64,000 nucleotides of DNA from Plantago ovata (GCA_028274465.1 CM051456.1:46312870-46376869); one strand, 5' to 3'. Positions 19,411 through 31,526 are shown, numbered from the stretch's first letter. Notes: generated from the sequence alone by a model not told the origin. Numbers and translations are program-made.

Positions 19411-22400
19411 TTATTGAGGTAGTTCAATCAATCCAAGGTTATACCTTAGCATCGCGAACCTATTATCTGGCAGGGGCTTTGTAAAGATGTCAGCAAGCTG
19501 ATCATCAGTGCCTACTTTCACAACCTCAATGTCTCCTTTTTCTACATGATCTCTAATGAAATGATGTTTAATATCAATGTGCTTAGTCCTTGAGTGAAAC
19601 TTAGGATTTTGCGTGATTGCAATAGCACTTGTATTATCACAAAAGATTGGTGTTTTCTTTGCAGAAATACCATAATCTCTTAATTGTTGATGAATCCATA
19701 GGATTTGAGCTTTGGAACAACCAGCTGCAATGTATTCAGATTCAGTGGATGAATTGGCAACACAGGTTTGCTTCTTGCTGAACCATGATATTAATCTAGT
19801 ACCCAAAAACTGACAAGTTCCAGAGGTACTTTTTCTATCAAGAGTTGATCCTCCATGATCAGCATCAGAATAACCAACCAATTCAAGTCCAGAATCTTTA
19901 GGATACCATAATCCAACATTGACTGTACCTTTGACATATTTCAGTATCTTGATTGCCTTTTTGTAGTGTGATTCTCTTGGATCAGATTGGAATCTTGCAC
20001 ACACACAAACAGCATACTGAATGTCAGGTCTACTTGCTGTTAAATACAACAAGGAACCAATGAGCTTCCTATACTTTTGTTCTTCAACACTTTTATCTTC
20101 CTTAGTATAGCCAAATTTGGTACCAACACTCATAGGGATCTTTTCAGGTTTCTCATCCTCTTTGATCCTAAACTTTATGAGCATCTCTTTCGCATACTTT
20201 GCTTGATTTATGAATATTCCATCTTTGAGTGGCTTGACTTGCAATCCTAGGAAATAATTCAATTTTTCCATCATACTCATTTCAAACTTATTTGTCATGA
20301 GTTTGGCAAAATCATCACAAAGTTGCTTGTCCATGGATCCAAAAATTATGTCATCCACATAAATTTGAACTAAGAGTATTTTACCATCATGGTTCATGGT
20401 AAATAAAGTTTTGTCAACTTCACCTTTCTTGAAACCATTTTCCAGCAAGAACTTAGCCAAGGTATCATACCATTCTCTTGGTGCTTGCTTTAGACCATAT
20501 ACAGCTTTCTGAAGCTTGTATACCATCTTGATTTCCGAGGGAAGTTCAAAGCCAGGTGGTTGTTCTAGGTAGACTTCTTCAGCAAGTTCACCATTCAAGA
20601 ATGCACTTTTAACATCCATTTGGTAAACAATGAAGTCATTGTGAGCAGCAAAGGCCAAGAAAAGCCTAATTGCATCATATCTTGCAACTGGTGCATAAGA
20701 CTCATCATAGTCCAATCCTTCAGTCTGACAGTAACCTTGAGCAACTAATCGTGCTTTATTTCTTGTTACTTCACCGGACTCACTCAGCTTGTTTCTGAAC
20801 ACCCACTTTGTACCAATAGCTTTCTTGTCTTCAGCAAGTGGCATAAGTTTCCAGACTTTGTTTCTTTCAAATTGATCCAGTTCTTCTTGCATTGCCTTTA
20901 TCCATTCAGAATGCTTTAAAGCTTCTTCTATGGTTTTAGGTTCAATTTCTGAAACAAAGCAAGAGAACAATGATTCTACTTCTACGACAATTGCTTCTTC
21001 AGCAAGTCCATGAGTAGCTTTGGATCTAGTCACTTGGCGTTTATTAATATCGCCAATCATATCCGTAGAGGGATGATCTCTAATTCATTTATTAACAGGT
21101 TTTCTGCTTGTTGGATCAGGATATGTTTGCTCATCAGCATGTGACTCTTCAGTATGTACTTGTTCAGTACTACTAGGAATTTGTGTCTCTGCTGAGATTT
21201 GTTCATCAGCAACTGCTTGTTCAGCATTGCTTGATTGAGGTGGTTCATCAGCAGGCACTGGAGATTGCGTAATTTCAGCAACTTCTGGAGCAACCGCGTC
21301 TTTTGCTGGAAATTCTTTGTCGTGAACTATATTTATCTTGTCATGACTAGGAGGAGGAGAGTCATTGTCAGAATCATCATTTAGTTCAATTGACTTGATT
21401 TTCCTAGCATTAGATTCAGTTCTTTGCTCATGTATGATTAACATTTTCATACATTCTGATATTTCTTCTTCAGCAGGCACTCCTTGTGACTTTTCGTAGA
21501 ATACAACATGCACTGATTCTTCAATCTTTTGTGCCTTTTTGTTGTAAACTCTATAAGCTTTACTATGCAAGGAGTAGCCGAGAAATATCGCTTCGTCTGC
21601 CTTTGGTTGAAATGTTCTTAGATATTCTCTACCATTGTTAAGAACGAAACACTTGCAACCAAATACTCTTAGATGAGTGATGTTAGGAGGTCTTCCAACA
21701 AACAATTCATAAGAAGTTTTGTTGTATTCCTTAGTAATCAAACATCTGTTTTGAGTATAACAGGCAGTATTAATCGCTTCAACCCAATAAGCCTCACTTA
21801 TTTCAGTGTCAGCAAGCATTGTTCTTGCGGCTTCTTTCAGGGTACGATTCTTCCGTTCAGCAACACCATTTTGCTGTGGTGTTCTTACTGAGGATAACTG
21901 ATGTTGTATTCCTTTTGAGGTACAATATTCAGTTATATACTGGTTTACAAACTCAGTACCATGGTCTGTCCTTATGACTTTTACCTTGTCACTTTTCATG
22001 ACTTCAAGCTTATTCAGCAAGTTAGGTATTTCAGTCTTGGTTTCAGATTTGTGCTTGATGAATACTACCCAAGTGAATCTTGAATAGTCATCTACCACGA
22101 CTAGACCATACTTCTTACCAGCATAGCTTGTTGAAGAAGATTCAAAAAAGTCCATGTGCAAGAGTTGTAAAGGTTTTGTAGTTGACGGTACTGCCTTGTT
22201 CTTGAAAGAAGATTTGGTTTGCTTTCCTTGCTGACATGCATTGCAAACACCATCCTTCTTAAAAGTAACCCTAGGTAATCCAACTACAAGTGCCTTTTTA
22301 GACAGCTTATTCAGCGTTTTGGAGTTTAGATGACTTGTTCGTTTATGCCATAACCATGGTTTTTCAGCAAGGCAATCATGATCTGAGACAAGGCATTTTT

Positions 22401-22806
22401 CAACAATTTCTGAAGACCAACCAACGGTGTACAAGCCTCCTGATCTTCTTGCAATCATTATTACCTTTTTAGTCTCGAAATCTATAAGTTTACATTCATC
22501 ACTTTTGATTTTGATGAAGTATCCTTTGTCAGCAAACTGACTCATGCTGAAAAGGTTAAACTTAAGATTTTTGACATAAAGAACTCCAGTAATGGTTATG
22601 CATCCTAACTTCACGTCACCATAGCCTTTTGTAGAACCGGAACCTCCACCAGCAAACCTTATTGTTGGACCTTTAGACCACCGTCTATAGTTTATAAGGT
22701 TATTCTTGTTGCCCGTCATGTGCTTTCCACAACCACTATCAAAGTGCCAGATTGCATCGTTTGTCTCCGTGGCTGAAGTCTGCACAATCAAGAGCAAACA
22801 AGTTAA
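19411..22806 (-). pseudogene. pol: Copia Pol: protease, integrase, RT, RNase H (element A), one stop
   Basis: A nearly intact pol with a single nonsense codon (TGG to TGA, 21087-21085) splitting it into 570 and 549 codons in the same frame. The first part holds protease (WHFDSGCGKHMTG), the integrase zinc finger (WHKRTSH, CNACQQ) and catalytic D, D, E (HMDFF, RTDHGTEF, NGVAERKN). The second holds RT ([28 protein letters not shown]) and RNase H ([35 protein letters not shown]). The protein would copy RNA to DNA and integrate it. The frame opens at 22806, overlapping the gag stop, and is -1 relative to gag. Confidence 0.9.
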
Positions 22807-25223
22807 TTATCCAATAATGGATGTCCATTAACATGTTCAAGAATGCGTCCAGTGGAAACCCAAGTCTTAAGTTTTTCAACTTTGACTTGTTTTCTACTTG
22901 CTGAGGAACTAGGAGGTTTTGAGATGAAAGACTTTTGACTCGTGCTTGTCAAATCCACTTTCTGATGTGGTGTCTTGCTCTGTTGACCTTTTTGCTGAAC
23001 ATACTTTTCAGTAAGTTATTTTCTAGCAAGGTTCCTTCTAGCCCTAGCATTAAGAGTCTTTTCAGAACTCTTAGGCTTGATTTTCTTCATCTCTTTGAAG
23101 TACCTTTGCTGACTTTGCTTATACTCATGAAAAAGTTGACTTTGCTTGGTTTTGAAACCGAGTCCACTTTTCGGAGAATGCTGAGCTTTTGAGTCAGCAA
23201 CCTTACTTGATTCAGGTTTGTCAGCAAAGGTCTTCTGATTATTTTTAGTAATCTTGCCTTTAGACTTAACAACTTGCTTTTCAGCAACTTGTTTGGCGAG
23301 ATGCTTCACAACATCCTTCTTCTTTCCAGTTTGCTTCTCAGCAACCTGTTTTCCTTTTAAAGTCTTGTTACTTTGAGTAGCAACAGCGGGCTTTATGGTC
23401 ATAGGTACTTGATTGCATGTTTCAGCAACCTTAGATTGACCAAACTGATAGATTTCTGGTAGACCACTATCAGTAGCACGTACAAAGGAGATTGGTGATT
23501 TATCTTTACTCAAGATTTCTACGTCATCACCTTCATACATTGCACCTAAACCTTCTTTCTGAGATGGATCTCTCAAATAAGAGTTTAGTTCAGTCAGCGT
23601 ATTACTTGCATCCACATAAGATTTGAAATTGATTTTCATCTTTTTCATCTCTTGGATTTCAGCAAGTAACTTTAGAATTGAGGACTGATATTCTTCCAAT
23701 TCTAATGCCATTTGAGAATTCTTCTCTGTAGCTTCAGCAATCAACTTCTTAAGACGCCTTATTTCAGCATCCTTTTCTTCTGTCTCTTCCTTCAGCAAGA
23801 CGTACTTTTCAGTAGTCTGCTTGGTCAGAGTTTCAGCAATTTGTAGTTTCTCTTGCTGTCTGCTCAGAGTTTTCTCAAATCTTTCGATTTCTCCTTGAAT
23901 CTTGTCAAGGTCAATCTCGTCTTCACTTTCTGAGTCTGAGTCAGAGGTAGGGTTGTTTAACTGACCGGCCATGAGGCAGAATTCGTAGTTTGACACATCT
24001 GGATATGCTTCCATAGCTATTCCACAAACTTCTTTGCCAATCTCCACGTCTAGAGTGGCTTCTTCATCGTTAGTGTCTGAACATTCATCCTCACTGTCTT
24101 CGGAGTTAGTATCAATACACAATGCATCGATTTTTGCTTGAAGCTTCTTCTTTTCTTCAGCAATAAAAGCTCTTTTAAACTTCTTCTTCTTTTGAGCAGA
24201 TTTGCCTTTCAGCAAAGGGCAATTAGCTTTGAAGTGTCCAGGCTTTTTGCAGTAAAAGAATAGATCATTTCCAACTGCTGGTTCTTCCGATGAAGTAGCT
24301 TGCTGAGCTTGCTTGTTCAGCGAGCTAGTCTCATTCTTGTACTTATGGTAGTTGTTACCAAGATGCTTTTTCAGCTTCTCTTTTGCTTTTCGCCTTTCAA
24401 GTTCCTTGCTGATGAATTTCTTCATGTTTTTGACAACCAAAGAGTTTTCATCAGTAGGCTCTTTTTCATTCTTCTTTTCAGAAGATGATGACTTTGCAGC
24501 AAGAGCAATGTTTTGCGATTTTTCAGCAAATACATTTTCTCTTTGCTTTGTCTCATAGTTGACAGTAGCAAGATGAGAGAACAACTCTGTTGGTGTAATG
24601 TCTGGCATTCCTTGATTGTAATAGAAATTCTGAGTGTGGATCCATTCTTGATTCAGACTTCTGATGATAGTTTTCACTTTCTCAGAATCTGAGTAAAGGT
24701 TTCCAACACCCAAGGCTGCCATTTCACTAACAAGAGTTGTGAATCTGAAATCCAAGTCTTCCAGTGACTCGTTTGTACCTTGCTTAAAGTTTTGAAACTT
24801 TAATTTAAGTACTTCAAGTTTGTTTTCCTTGGTTTTGTCAGATCCACCACAAAGATCTTGAACCATTTTCCAAGCTTCCTTTGCAGTCTTAGCACCCCAT
24901 AGTTTGCACTGTATGGTATCCGGAGTTGATCGAATGATGATATTTCTTGCTTGGCCATCAAGACGGAATCTCTTAGCTTCGTTAGAAGTCCATTCCTCTC
25001 TTGGTTTTGGCACAACCGTATCAGATGGTTCGCCTAAGATAGTTTCCTTTCCAGCTTCAGTGGTCTTGTGAGGGGAACTCCTTTCAACCTTAGTGATCTT
25101 GATAGGTCCATCATTAATGACGGTGACCATCTCATCACTAATGGCCTCAGGATGTAGCATCATGTTGTTTCGCCATTTTTCATAATTTTCCAACTTCAGC
25201 AAGGGAGCATCTCCTAAAGACAT
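22803..25223 (-). pseudogene. gag: Copia Gag with coiled-coil extension (element A)
   Basis: The ATG at 25223 opens 735 codons to TAA 23018-23016 (a GAA to TAA change relative to B). The original frame then runs on to TAA 22805-22803. Residues ~1-240 are the Copia Gag core (LENYEKWRNNM, CKLWGAKTAKEAW). The zinc knuckle at ~322-335 has lost its first Cys (FFYC for CFYC). An acidic region spans ~375-440, a coiled coil ~440-545, and a Lys-rich tail with VAEKQ repeats ~610-735. The coiled-coil extension is typical of Sirevirus-like Gag. Many Val-Ala-Glu triplets are encoded by TTGCTGA copies. Confidence 0.88.
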
Positions 25224-25290
25224 CCTGTCAGCAAAGCACTACCAAACTGATCAAGTGAGAGTGATTTACGGAAAGCACCTAAGGGGGGGG
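25224..25290 (-). other. Deleted leader: primer site and LTR tip lost by microhomology
   Basis: Between the gag ATG and the 5' LTR, the leader runs to AAGCACCTAAGGGG and then directly into the LTR G-run. In B the same interval holds PBS TGGTATCAGAGC and about 35 bp of LTR end. A GGGG shared by the leader and the LTR homopolymer marks the joint. A therefore cannot prime reverse transcription. Confidence 0.75.
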
Positions 25291-26841
25291 TGAATAGTCT
25301 TTTCAATCTTTCGTCGTTTAAAACTTTCTCAGCAAGTGCTTATTACTTTTCAGTATTGAGTTTGCTGATACTTAACTTTCTCAGCAAGCGTAAGTTACTT
25401 TTCAGTAGCTAGGTTTGCTGATACTTAAAATCAGAGAGCGGAAGTCTTTGATACAATAAGTGCTTTTTGAGTAAATGAAGTTTTCAGCAAGTGATGTGAG
25501 TGACTGTGTACAAACAAATATGATTTGCTGAAAGCTAAGTACAGTAAATAAATCACACAAACACTTTTATAGTGGTATCTGAGAGTGGCGTAATCTCTCA
25601 ACTAATCCACTTTGTCCTTTCTAGGACTGAATCCTATGATTGAGGTTCCTTACAACTCCTATCTAGAGCGATTCAAACAGAAACCAAAGCACACTTGCTT
25701 CGTCTCCAACCTAATCTAGAGAACGCAACCTTGTTCTCCACCAAACTTGGTACTTTTAATCAGCAAAACTATGCTCGATTAAGTTCCCCCTGAATATCAC
25801 GCCTGAAAGGGTGTATTTTCAGTTAGAGAGATTTGGGGTGAGATAAATTAATTATAACTTATTCAGTTACAACAAGTAATCTAAGAAACACAATTTTGAA
25901 TACTTTGCAGTAAATAAGTTTGATTGTTTCTGGTGTCAAGACTTGTTCTTGTTCGAAAGAAAGAAAGAACACTTAACTAATTTCTTAGTCGTGTAGATTC
26001 TACTTCTTCACAAGTAGCTTTCTCAAGCTTTATGTCTTGGAACGGATCAATGGCAGTATAGAGAGTTTGAAGGTATGTGAGTTTAAGCACAAGTGAAAGT
26101 TTGATCACGTTGTTGACACACTTCAACTCTTCGCCGGATGACCTCTATTTATAGTGAAAATAAGGAGCCGTTTGAATTTTAAATTCCAAGACTTTGATCC
26201 TTAAGATGTCACTATCTTGCTTTTGTACTTTCAGCAACGTCCTTGTTTGTCTTCTAGTCTTCATGTCCTTCGCGTGCGAGCTTTGCATTTAATGCATATT
26301 TGAATAGAATTCAAACAGTAACATTGGAGCGCAAACACAAGTACTTTCAGCAAGGGGTCACATATGTTCTATCAGCAAGTGGTCAGTTTCAGTTTCAGCA
26401 AGCACAACCTACTCTGTCTTTCAGATTTTCACTTATGCAATGCTGTTGTTGAAGTTTCCACGTTCTGAGCAACATGTGCCTTTGTAGATACCAGTCTTCA
26501 GAAATCTTCTAGTCTTCAGATCTTCGAATTCTTCAAGTCTTCAGATCTTCAATAATCCTCAAGATTCTAAGCGGTTTCTAAATGCTTTAATAGTTTGTTT
26601 GTAAAAACAAAGTACATCGTCAGCAAATGCTTCAATAGGTTATTTTCTTTTCAGAAAACAAGATACATCATAAGCGGTAAAAACCAGCCTATCTAGCACC
26701 TAATCTAAGTCTTCAACAAACGTTCCTCTTTTACAATGTCCTTAAAATTCTAAAATCCTATGGACCTTAAGAGTACTAGTTACTGGACTTTCCTTAATTT
26801 AGCATGGTTAATTGCTCATCAAAATTACAAGTTTCCTAACA
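25283..26841 (-). repeat. 5' LTR of Copia A (truncated at its inner end)
   Basis: About 1559 bp, closely matching 934-2534 with scattered differences, lacking the inner ~35 bp. It ends CCTAACA before the CCTAG duplication. TTGCTGA/TCAGCAA copies and the dyad units are retained. Confidence 0.9.
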
Positions 26842-26846
26842 CCTAG
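26842..26846. repeat. Target site duplication CCTAG, right copy (Copia A)
   Basis: Matches 929-933; the gag of D resumes directly after it (CGACACTGAGAAAG). Confidence 0.9.
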
Positions 26847-27529
26847 CGACACTGAGAAAGCTCTAGCTATAACCATCGTTACCGATATTCAGGTTGAACT
26901 CAGTGTTACAAAGGAAGGCACAAGGTTGAGGTGCCTAAACCCAAATTTGAAACTAAGGAAGTCATGGTTTGCAAGTATTGCAACTGTGAAAAGAAGGCAC
27001 TCGAAGTCGAGGATGTACCACAAGAGAATAAGGTTCCCGAGGTGGAGAAGGAGCTTATTCCTCTACCGTTTGAACCCATTCCTCTAGAAATTGAAGAAGA
27101 AGAATTTATTGAGGAAGCTAAAGAGGAAACTTGGGTAGAGATGACTGAAAAACCCCTTGGAACTTTGATCTTGAAATAGTTTTGGGGAACCTATCGGGAA
27201 TTGTTGATACACTAGACACTGGAGCTAGTGTTAATGTTATACCTATGAATGTCTATGAGGCTTGTGGCATTGGTGGAATGAAGCCTATGAAAGCCATGGT
27301 ACAACTTGCCGATGGATCAATGAAGAGAACTCTTGGAATGGTGGACAATGTCACCATCAAACTTGGTGGAATAGAGGTCAGTACGAGATTTTTTGTGATT
27401 ATGTCGGCTTCGTTGTTTGATACCAAGGATGTGGTATTACTTGGAAGAGCATTCATAGACACGACTCGAATGGTCATATATATGTATCACCGAAGATGCT
27501 CCTTTGAAGTTGATGGAAAAAAGATATGA
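26847..27529 (+). pseudogene. Ty3 Gag end and aspartic protease (element D)
   Basis: Two frames carry the product: 26931-27179 (acidic linker, KYCNCEKKALEVED) and 27182-27529 (protease). Protease motifs are DTLDTGASVNVIPM (catalytic Asp in DTG), VQLADGSMKRTLG, and LLGRAFIDTTRMVIYMY. It matches the proteases of C and E, including the trailing EVDGK. The change of frame at 27180 and the disturbed start make it a pseudogene. The 3' tail is shorter than in C and E. The family's protease would cleave Gag in the particle. Confidence 0.8.
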
Positions 27530-27733
27530 GATGGAAGCTTTGGCTCCATCTTCACCCCGTATCCTTAAAACTAACAATTTAGTAGAATTTTTTGGTCCTA
27601 TTTTTATTCATTATATGATGTAGGGAAAGAAGTACTTCGAGGAGATGTTCACGGGGAAAGCTAGTACCCATGTCCAATTTAACAAATAAAGAGCCTAAGT
27701 AGTCTAGCCAACGACTATTAAACAAAGACGCTA

Positions 27734-27751
27734 TTTGGGAGGCAACCCAGA
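27734..27751 (+). repeat. Conserved hairpin with AGGCAA loop (element D)
   Basis: TTTGGG, loop AGGCAA, CCCAGA lies about 200 bases after the protease frame. Equivalent hairpins occur in E (58299-58316), H (42423-42440) and C (38560-38577, minus), each with a different but paired stem. Confidence 0.7.
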
Positions 27752-27837
27752 GTTTTAATTATGTATTTGCATTGCATGTAGGGTAGTTGCATTTTATTTT
27801 AATTAGTTTGCATGTTAGGGGGTAAAGTTTGGGTTTA

Positions 27838-28014
27838 TATATGAAAATTTGGCTTTTATTTCATAAACACGAGTTGGCTCGGCGCCAAAAAAGGTGCCCA
27901 GAAAGCAAAATTCGCTTCGGGGGTAGATTCTCACCAAGCCAAGAAAACTTGGCTTGGCGCGGTGCCAAGTAAGGCTGACTTGGCGCGGCGCGCCACCTTT
28001 AAATCTTATATATA
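27838..28014 (+). promoter_or_regulatory. Internal promoter-like block before the D accessory gene
   Basis: GC-rich inverted repeats (GGCTCGGCGCC, CTTGGCGCGGTGCCAAG, TTGGCGCGGCGCGCC) are followed by TATATATA at 28007-28014, about 180 bases upstream of an ATG. The arrangement resembles the LTR promoters in this window, where GC palindromes sit just before the TATA box. The 5' part 27530-27837 is non-coding. Confidence 0.5.
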
Positions 28015-28191
28015 CCCGAAATGTTTTTCTTTTTCGGAAATCACAACTTTTCTGCCGTCTTTTGCGAAAATCACTTCCAAAACTCATATCTTCCTTGTTT
28101 CTCAACCAAATGAAGTGTTCTATAACTTGTTTCGAAGCTGTATTATCCTCTATAAGATAGTTACTTCAATTTTTGCATTCATTCAACATCC

Positions 28192-29277
28192 ATGGAGACT
28201 CAAGGTAATGTTCTATGAACCATAACTTTGAAATTGGTTTGGGTAAAACTACCAATTAGTGCTGTACGACTTTGATTATGATTTGCATGAAGTTTCTATG
28301 GTTATTCTTAGTTGAGCTTGGATCGATTTTGCATGATTTGGTGAATTTTGATAGTTATGATTGCATATATATGGGTCTTTGGTTTTCATGAACAAATTGA
28401 TTAAGACTTGTCTATTTTAGGTGTCGTTAATTCAGATAGGTGATTCGAATTGCATGGAATCATCCCCGAGAGGCTTGTTATGATGACAGTGGAAGAAGAA
28501 GACTTGGCCGGATTTGACATAATAGGATGTGTGCTTTAGGCGCAAGGTTGGGATTTCATGAACTACACACCATTGAAAGCATACGATGCCCGACTTGTGG
28601 TAGAATTCTACAATGCTCTTGCATCTAGGAAGCACGGTTATGACACAATGACAATTCGCGGTTGTACTATTCCTTTTAAGTAAACTGAAATTAACCATTA
28701 ACGCAATTATGGGCATCGGACGTTTGGTATAAAGCATGAGCACCCATCCACGAGCCCATTACAATTCACCAAGGAAGTTGTTAAAATAATTTGCGACAAT
28801 GAATCCGACTACTTGCTCAAGGATCGTGTTACGGGTATCCCGGTGGATCAATTGACTTTTGAGGCATCTATTCTTTTCCATTTGCTTGCCACTAATTTGG
28901 TGCATACACACAACCTTGAAGTTTGCCAGCCATTGATGGGGAATATGATATATGAGCTTCTCATGGGAGATTCTGTTGACTACGGTGATGTTGTAATCAA
29001 AGAGATGTATCGCCATAGGAAGTATGCGTCACCTTATGTTTTCCCTCACCTAATCATGGACTTCTGCATGCGTTACAACGTTCTTGGGATAGTAGGAGAT
29101 GCTGAACCAGAGTTATGCTTTGATATTGAAACCGTTTTGGAGATTTATGACAAGCAATCCTATCCTAAACTTATTGCCACAAGATACAGTTTACTCAAAC
29201 CCTCTTATGGTCTTGCTCAAGCAATTGAGATAGACGAAGCTACGTCCTTTTGGGAGCGAACAACATTGGGGAAGTAA
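28192..29277 (+). pseudogene. Spliced-looking accessory gene of element D (plant transposon protein-like)
   Basis: ATG GAG ACT CAA G is followed by a GTAATG donor at 28205. An acceptor TCTATTTTAG ends at 28420. Joining at these sites puts exon 2 in the same frame that runs through VEFYNALAS (~28590) to the open 154-codon stretch 28813-29277 (VDQLTFEASILFHLL, GDSVDYGDVVIKEMYRH, FPHLIMDFC). Four in-frame stops (28441, 28537, 28681, 28699) make it a pseudogene. The motifs resemble the putative plant transposon protein / Athila accessory ORF family, function unknown. It sits after protease where Athila elements carry an env-like ORF. The intron is inferred from sequence only. Confidence 0.6.
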
Positions 29278-30005
29278 CATTCTTTAACCCTTCTTTAAAT
29301 TTCTATCTAAGGGACTAGATCTCATTTATGTTTGGGGAGGGGGTAAAGAATGTATGTTGTTTATGATTTCCATTTGTTTTGTTATGCTTCGCATGCATTT
29401 GCACGTTTACTTTTCTTTAGATTATCGTTAACTTTGTTGCATGCATCCACGTTTAATTTTGTATTAGAAGTTACTTTGCAAAGTATTAAAAACTTGTATT
29501 AAGTTAATTTAATATAGTGAACTGTTTTCATACTTTATGTGATTTGTATTTAGTTTGAAATCCACATTGGATTAACTTCTATTGGTATGTTACATTCACA
29601 TGCACATTCACTTTTCTAAGTTTAGTAGTCTAAGAATACACTATTGCACTTTATTGTGCTATTCTCTAATTGCGGTTCACGTAAGGCCTATGGACAACTA
29701 TTTTTAGCATAAGCATGATTAGGAATTTGCATTTACCTTAATTGCAAACTACTTGAATCCTATCTAGGAGCACTTAAGGGATAGCTTTTCTTTATAATAC
29801 ATCGAATAGGTTTGGGCAAGGGATTGCTAGAAGATATGTCATGTACTTTATTCACATGTGTTTCTGTTATGTAACTCCAACCTATTTTTTCGAATAGGTT
29901 TGGGAAAGTCGTTATATGTAACCGTATTTGTTTATAATGCTACCTTATTAAAAAATATATATACTAGCATACGGTTGTCCACCCATATTGTGAGTTGTGT
30001 TATCT
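29278..30005 (+). other. 3' non-coding region of D, first part
   Basis: AT-rich and non-coding, collinear with the 3' regions of H (43140-43680) and E. It holds TTTGGGGAGGGGGT (29331-29344), a polypurine tract of the type found in E and J. It also holds a hairpin AACCTATTT, loop TTTC, GAATAGGTT (29879-29900), and the conserved phrase around TTGCGGTTCACG (~29670). It is interrupted by the solo LTR after TTATC (30001-30005). Confidence 0.65.
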
Positions 30006-31521
30006 GATGTCGTTTGAATGAAAATTAAACTTGTTTTAAAAAGACAAAGAACACTCAACAAGACTTAGTGCAATGTTAAGTTGTCCCCGAGTGTCGTTCT
30101 CTCGGGACCTAGCATGACTTTGTTTGTTATTTTGCAAGTATTCCAGACAACAAGATCAGATTTGAAAGTGTTTTGAAAAGCAAAGTTTGTTAACTTTTCA
30201 AGACTTAACCAGTGCACAGACAAGAACAAAGGATTTGTAAACAATTAGGAGAAGGATTGGTGGTAGAAACATGGATCAATCATGTAATGAATCACGTATA
30301 TACATGTAAGTTCGGTCCGTAAAGCCTTCAACAAGTTCTACAAAGTAAACCGTCTAGGCAAGTTTAAGACACACCTCTTGAAAGATTCCTATCGATACTT
30401 TAGTAGTGGTGTCACTCCACTATTTATCTAGCATGTTGTATACTCTAATCATTTACCATAGCCTTAATCGATCGAGAGTTTGTCACATACTCATATTCGA
30501 AGACATCTTATTGGCAACTATGATAAACGTAAAATAATATGCAGCAAGATCGAATCAAAACCTCATACAAGCATAATGTAATTCATATGTGATCGACTCC
30601 ACATTGTACCACCAACACAATAAGATTAAGCTACTCATACACATAATGCTAAACATCAATTCATATGAATAATCAATAGAATACATCAATTCAAATTACC
30701 AACAAGGTTGTCACCACTTGTGAATCGCTAAAAACCTCTCCGTAGATAAATGGGTAATGTAATCCAAGTGCTTAATCTTCAATCTATAATGTTTTACAAG
30801 GTTTCCTATGTCTAGATCTGGGAATTGGGGCTTGAGAAAGCTCCCAAAACACAAAGTAAAACATAAAGAATGAAAAGGGGTAACTGAAAATTGAGTTTTA
30901 AACCCAAAATCTCATCTGGGAGCCAATTTCGGGCGCTTCGCCCAGCCTCTAGGGTGATTCGCCCCCAGAAATAGTCCACAAAACAGAAACCAATGAAAAT
31001 GAGGTTTCTGGCCACATGAAATGGATCTGTAGGGTTCATCTGATATTGGATTAGTGCGTGTGACCTACCGTTGGATATAAATTTGAGTTAGCTACGCGTG
31101 GGCGTTGGTTTCAGGTCAATCCATTACAGTATAAAGAAGTTATGTCAAAAACGGCTAGACTGCTCCAATCTTGCACACTTGAACGGCTCAAAAGACCTTC
31201 ATTCGAACTTCTACACTTGCTTCTAAGGTAAGGCCAAGTTATTTCCCAGGTGAAATTATTGCAAACGCGATCTCCAGTCACTTTATTAGGGGCTCGGGCA
31301 CTCACGGGCACGTCCATGGAAGTCAAGGTGCTCAAACGTAATCAAAATGCATCCAAAATGCTACGTTTAAGCTCAAGTCCACCATTTTGTACCTAAGCAC
31401 CTGAGAAATGCAAAAGAAACAAAACGTGACACTATTCTACAAAATACCAACAAAACTAAGCTTAAAGATAGCAAAAGAAGGCAAAAAAGACAAGATGAAC
31501 GTGTCAAAAATACGTTCATCA
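30006..31521 (-). mobile_element. Solo LTR of an Athila/Tat-like Ty3 element
   Basis: Plus-strand ends TGATGTC and TTCATCA are flanked by TTATC at 30001-30005 and 31522-31526. On the minus strand it starts TGATGAACG and shares AGAATAGTGTCACGTTT with the LTRs of C and E. The conserved GAGTGTCGTTCTC phrase lies near 30090. A GC palindrome (GGGCGCTTCGCCC, 30927-30939) sits in its middle part. No internal domain remains, so recombination between its two LTRs has removed the rest of the element. The flanking D sequence is collinear with H across the site. Confidence 0.82.
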
Positions 31522-31526
31522 TTATC

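Larger units (their letters stand above)
934..26841 (-). mobile_element. Copia retrotransposon A (minus strand, Sirevirus-like), interrupted by its relative B
   Basis: In the minus direction the order is 5' LTR (26841-25283), gag, pol (protease, integrase, RT, RNase H), a hairpin array, accessory gene X with its own TATA box, polypurine tract and 3' LTR (2534-934). LTRs begin TGTTAGG and end CCAACA. The element sits in the gag of D with CCTAG on both sides. About 10.65 kb of this interval is the nested copy B, so A itself is about 15.3 kb, long for Copia. Placement in the Sirevirus group rests on long LTRs, extended coiled-coil Gag and an extra downstream gene; this is inference. It is inactive: gag and pol carry stops and the primer site is deleted. 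Confidence 0.9.
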
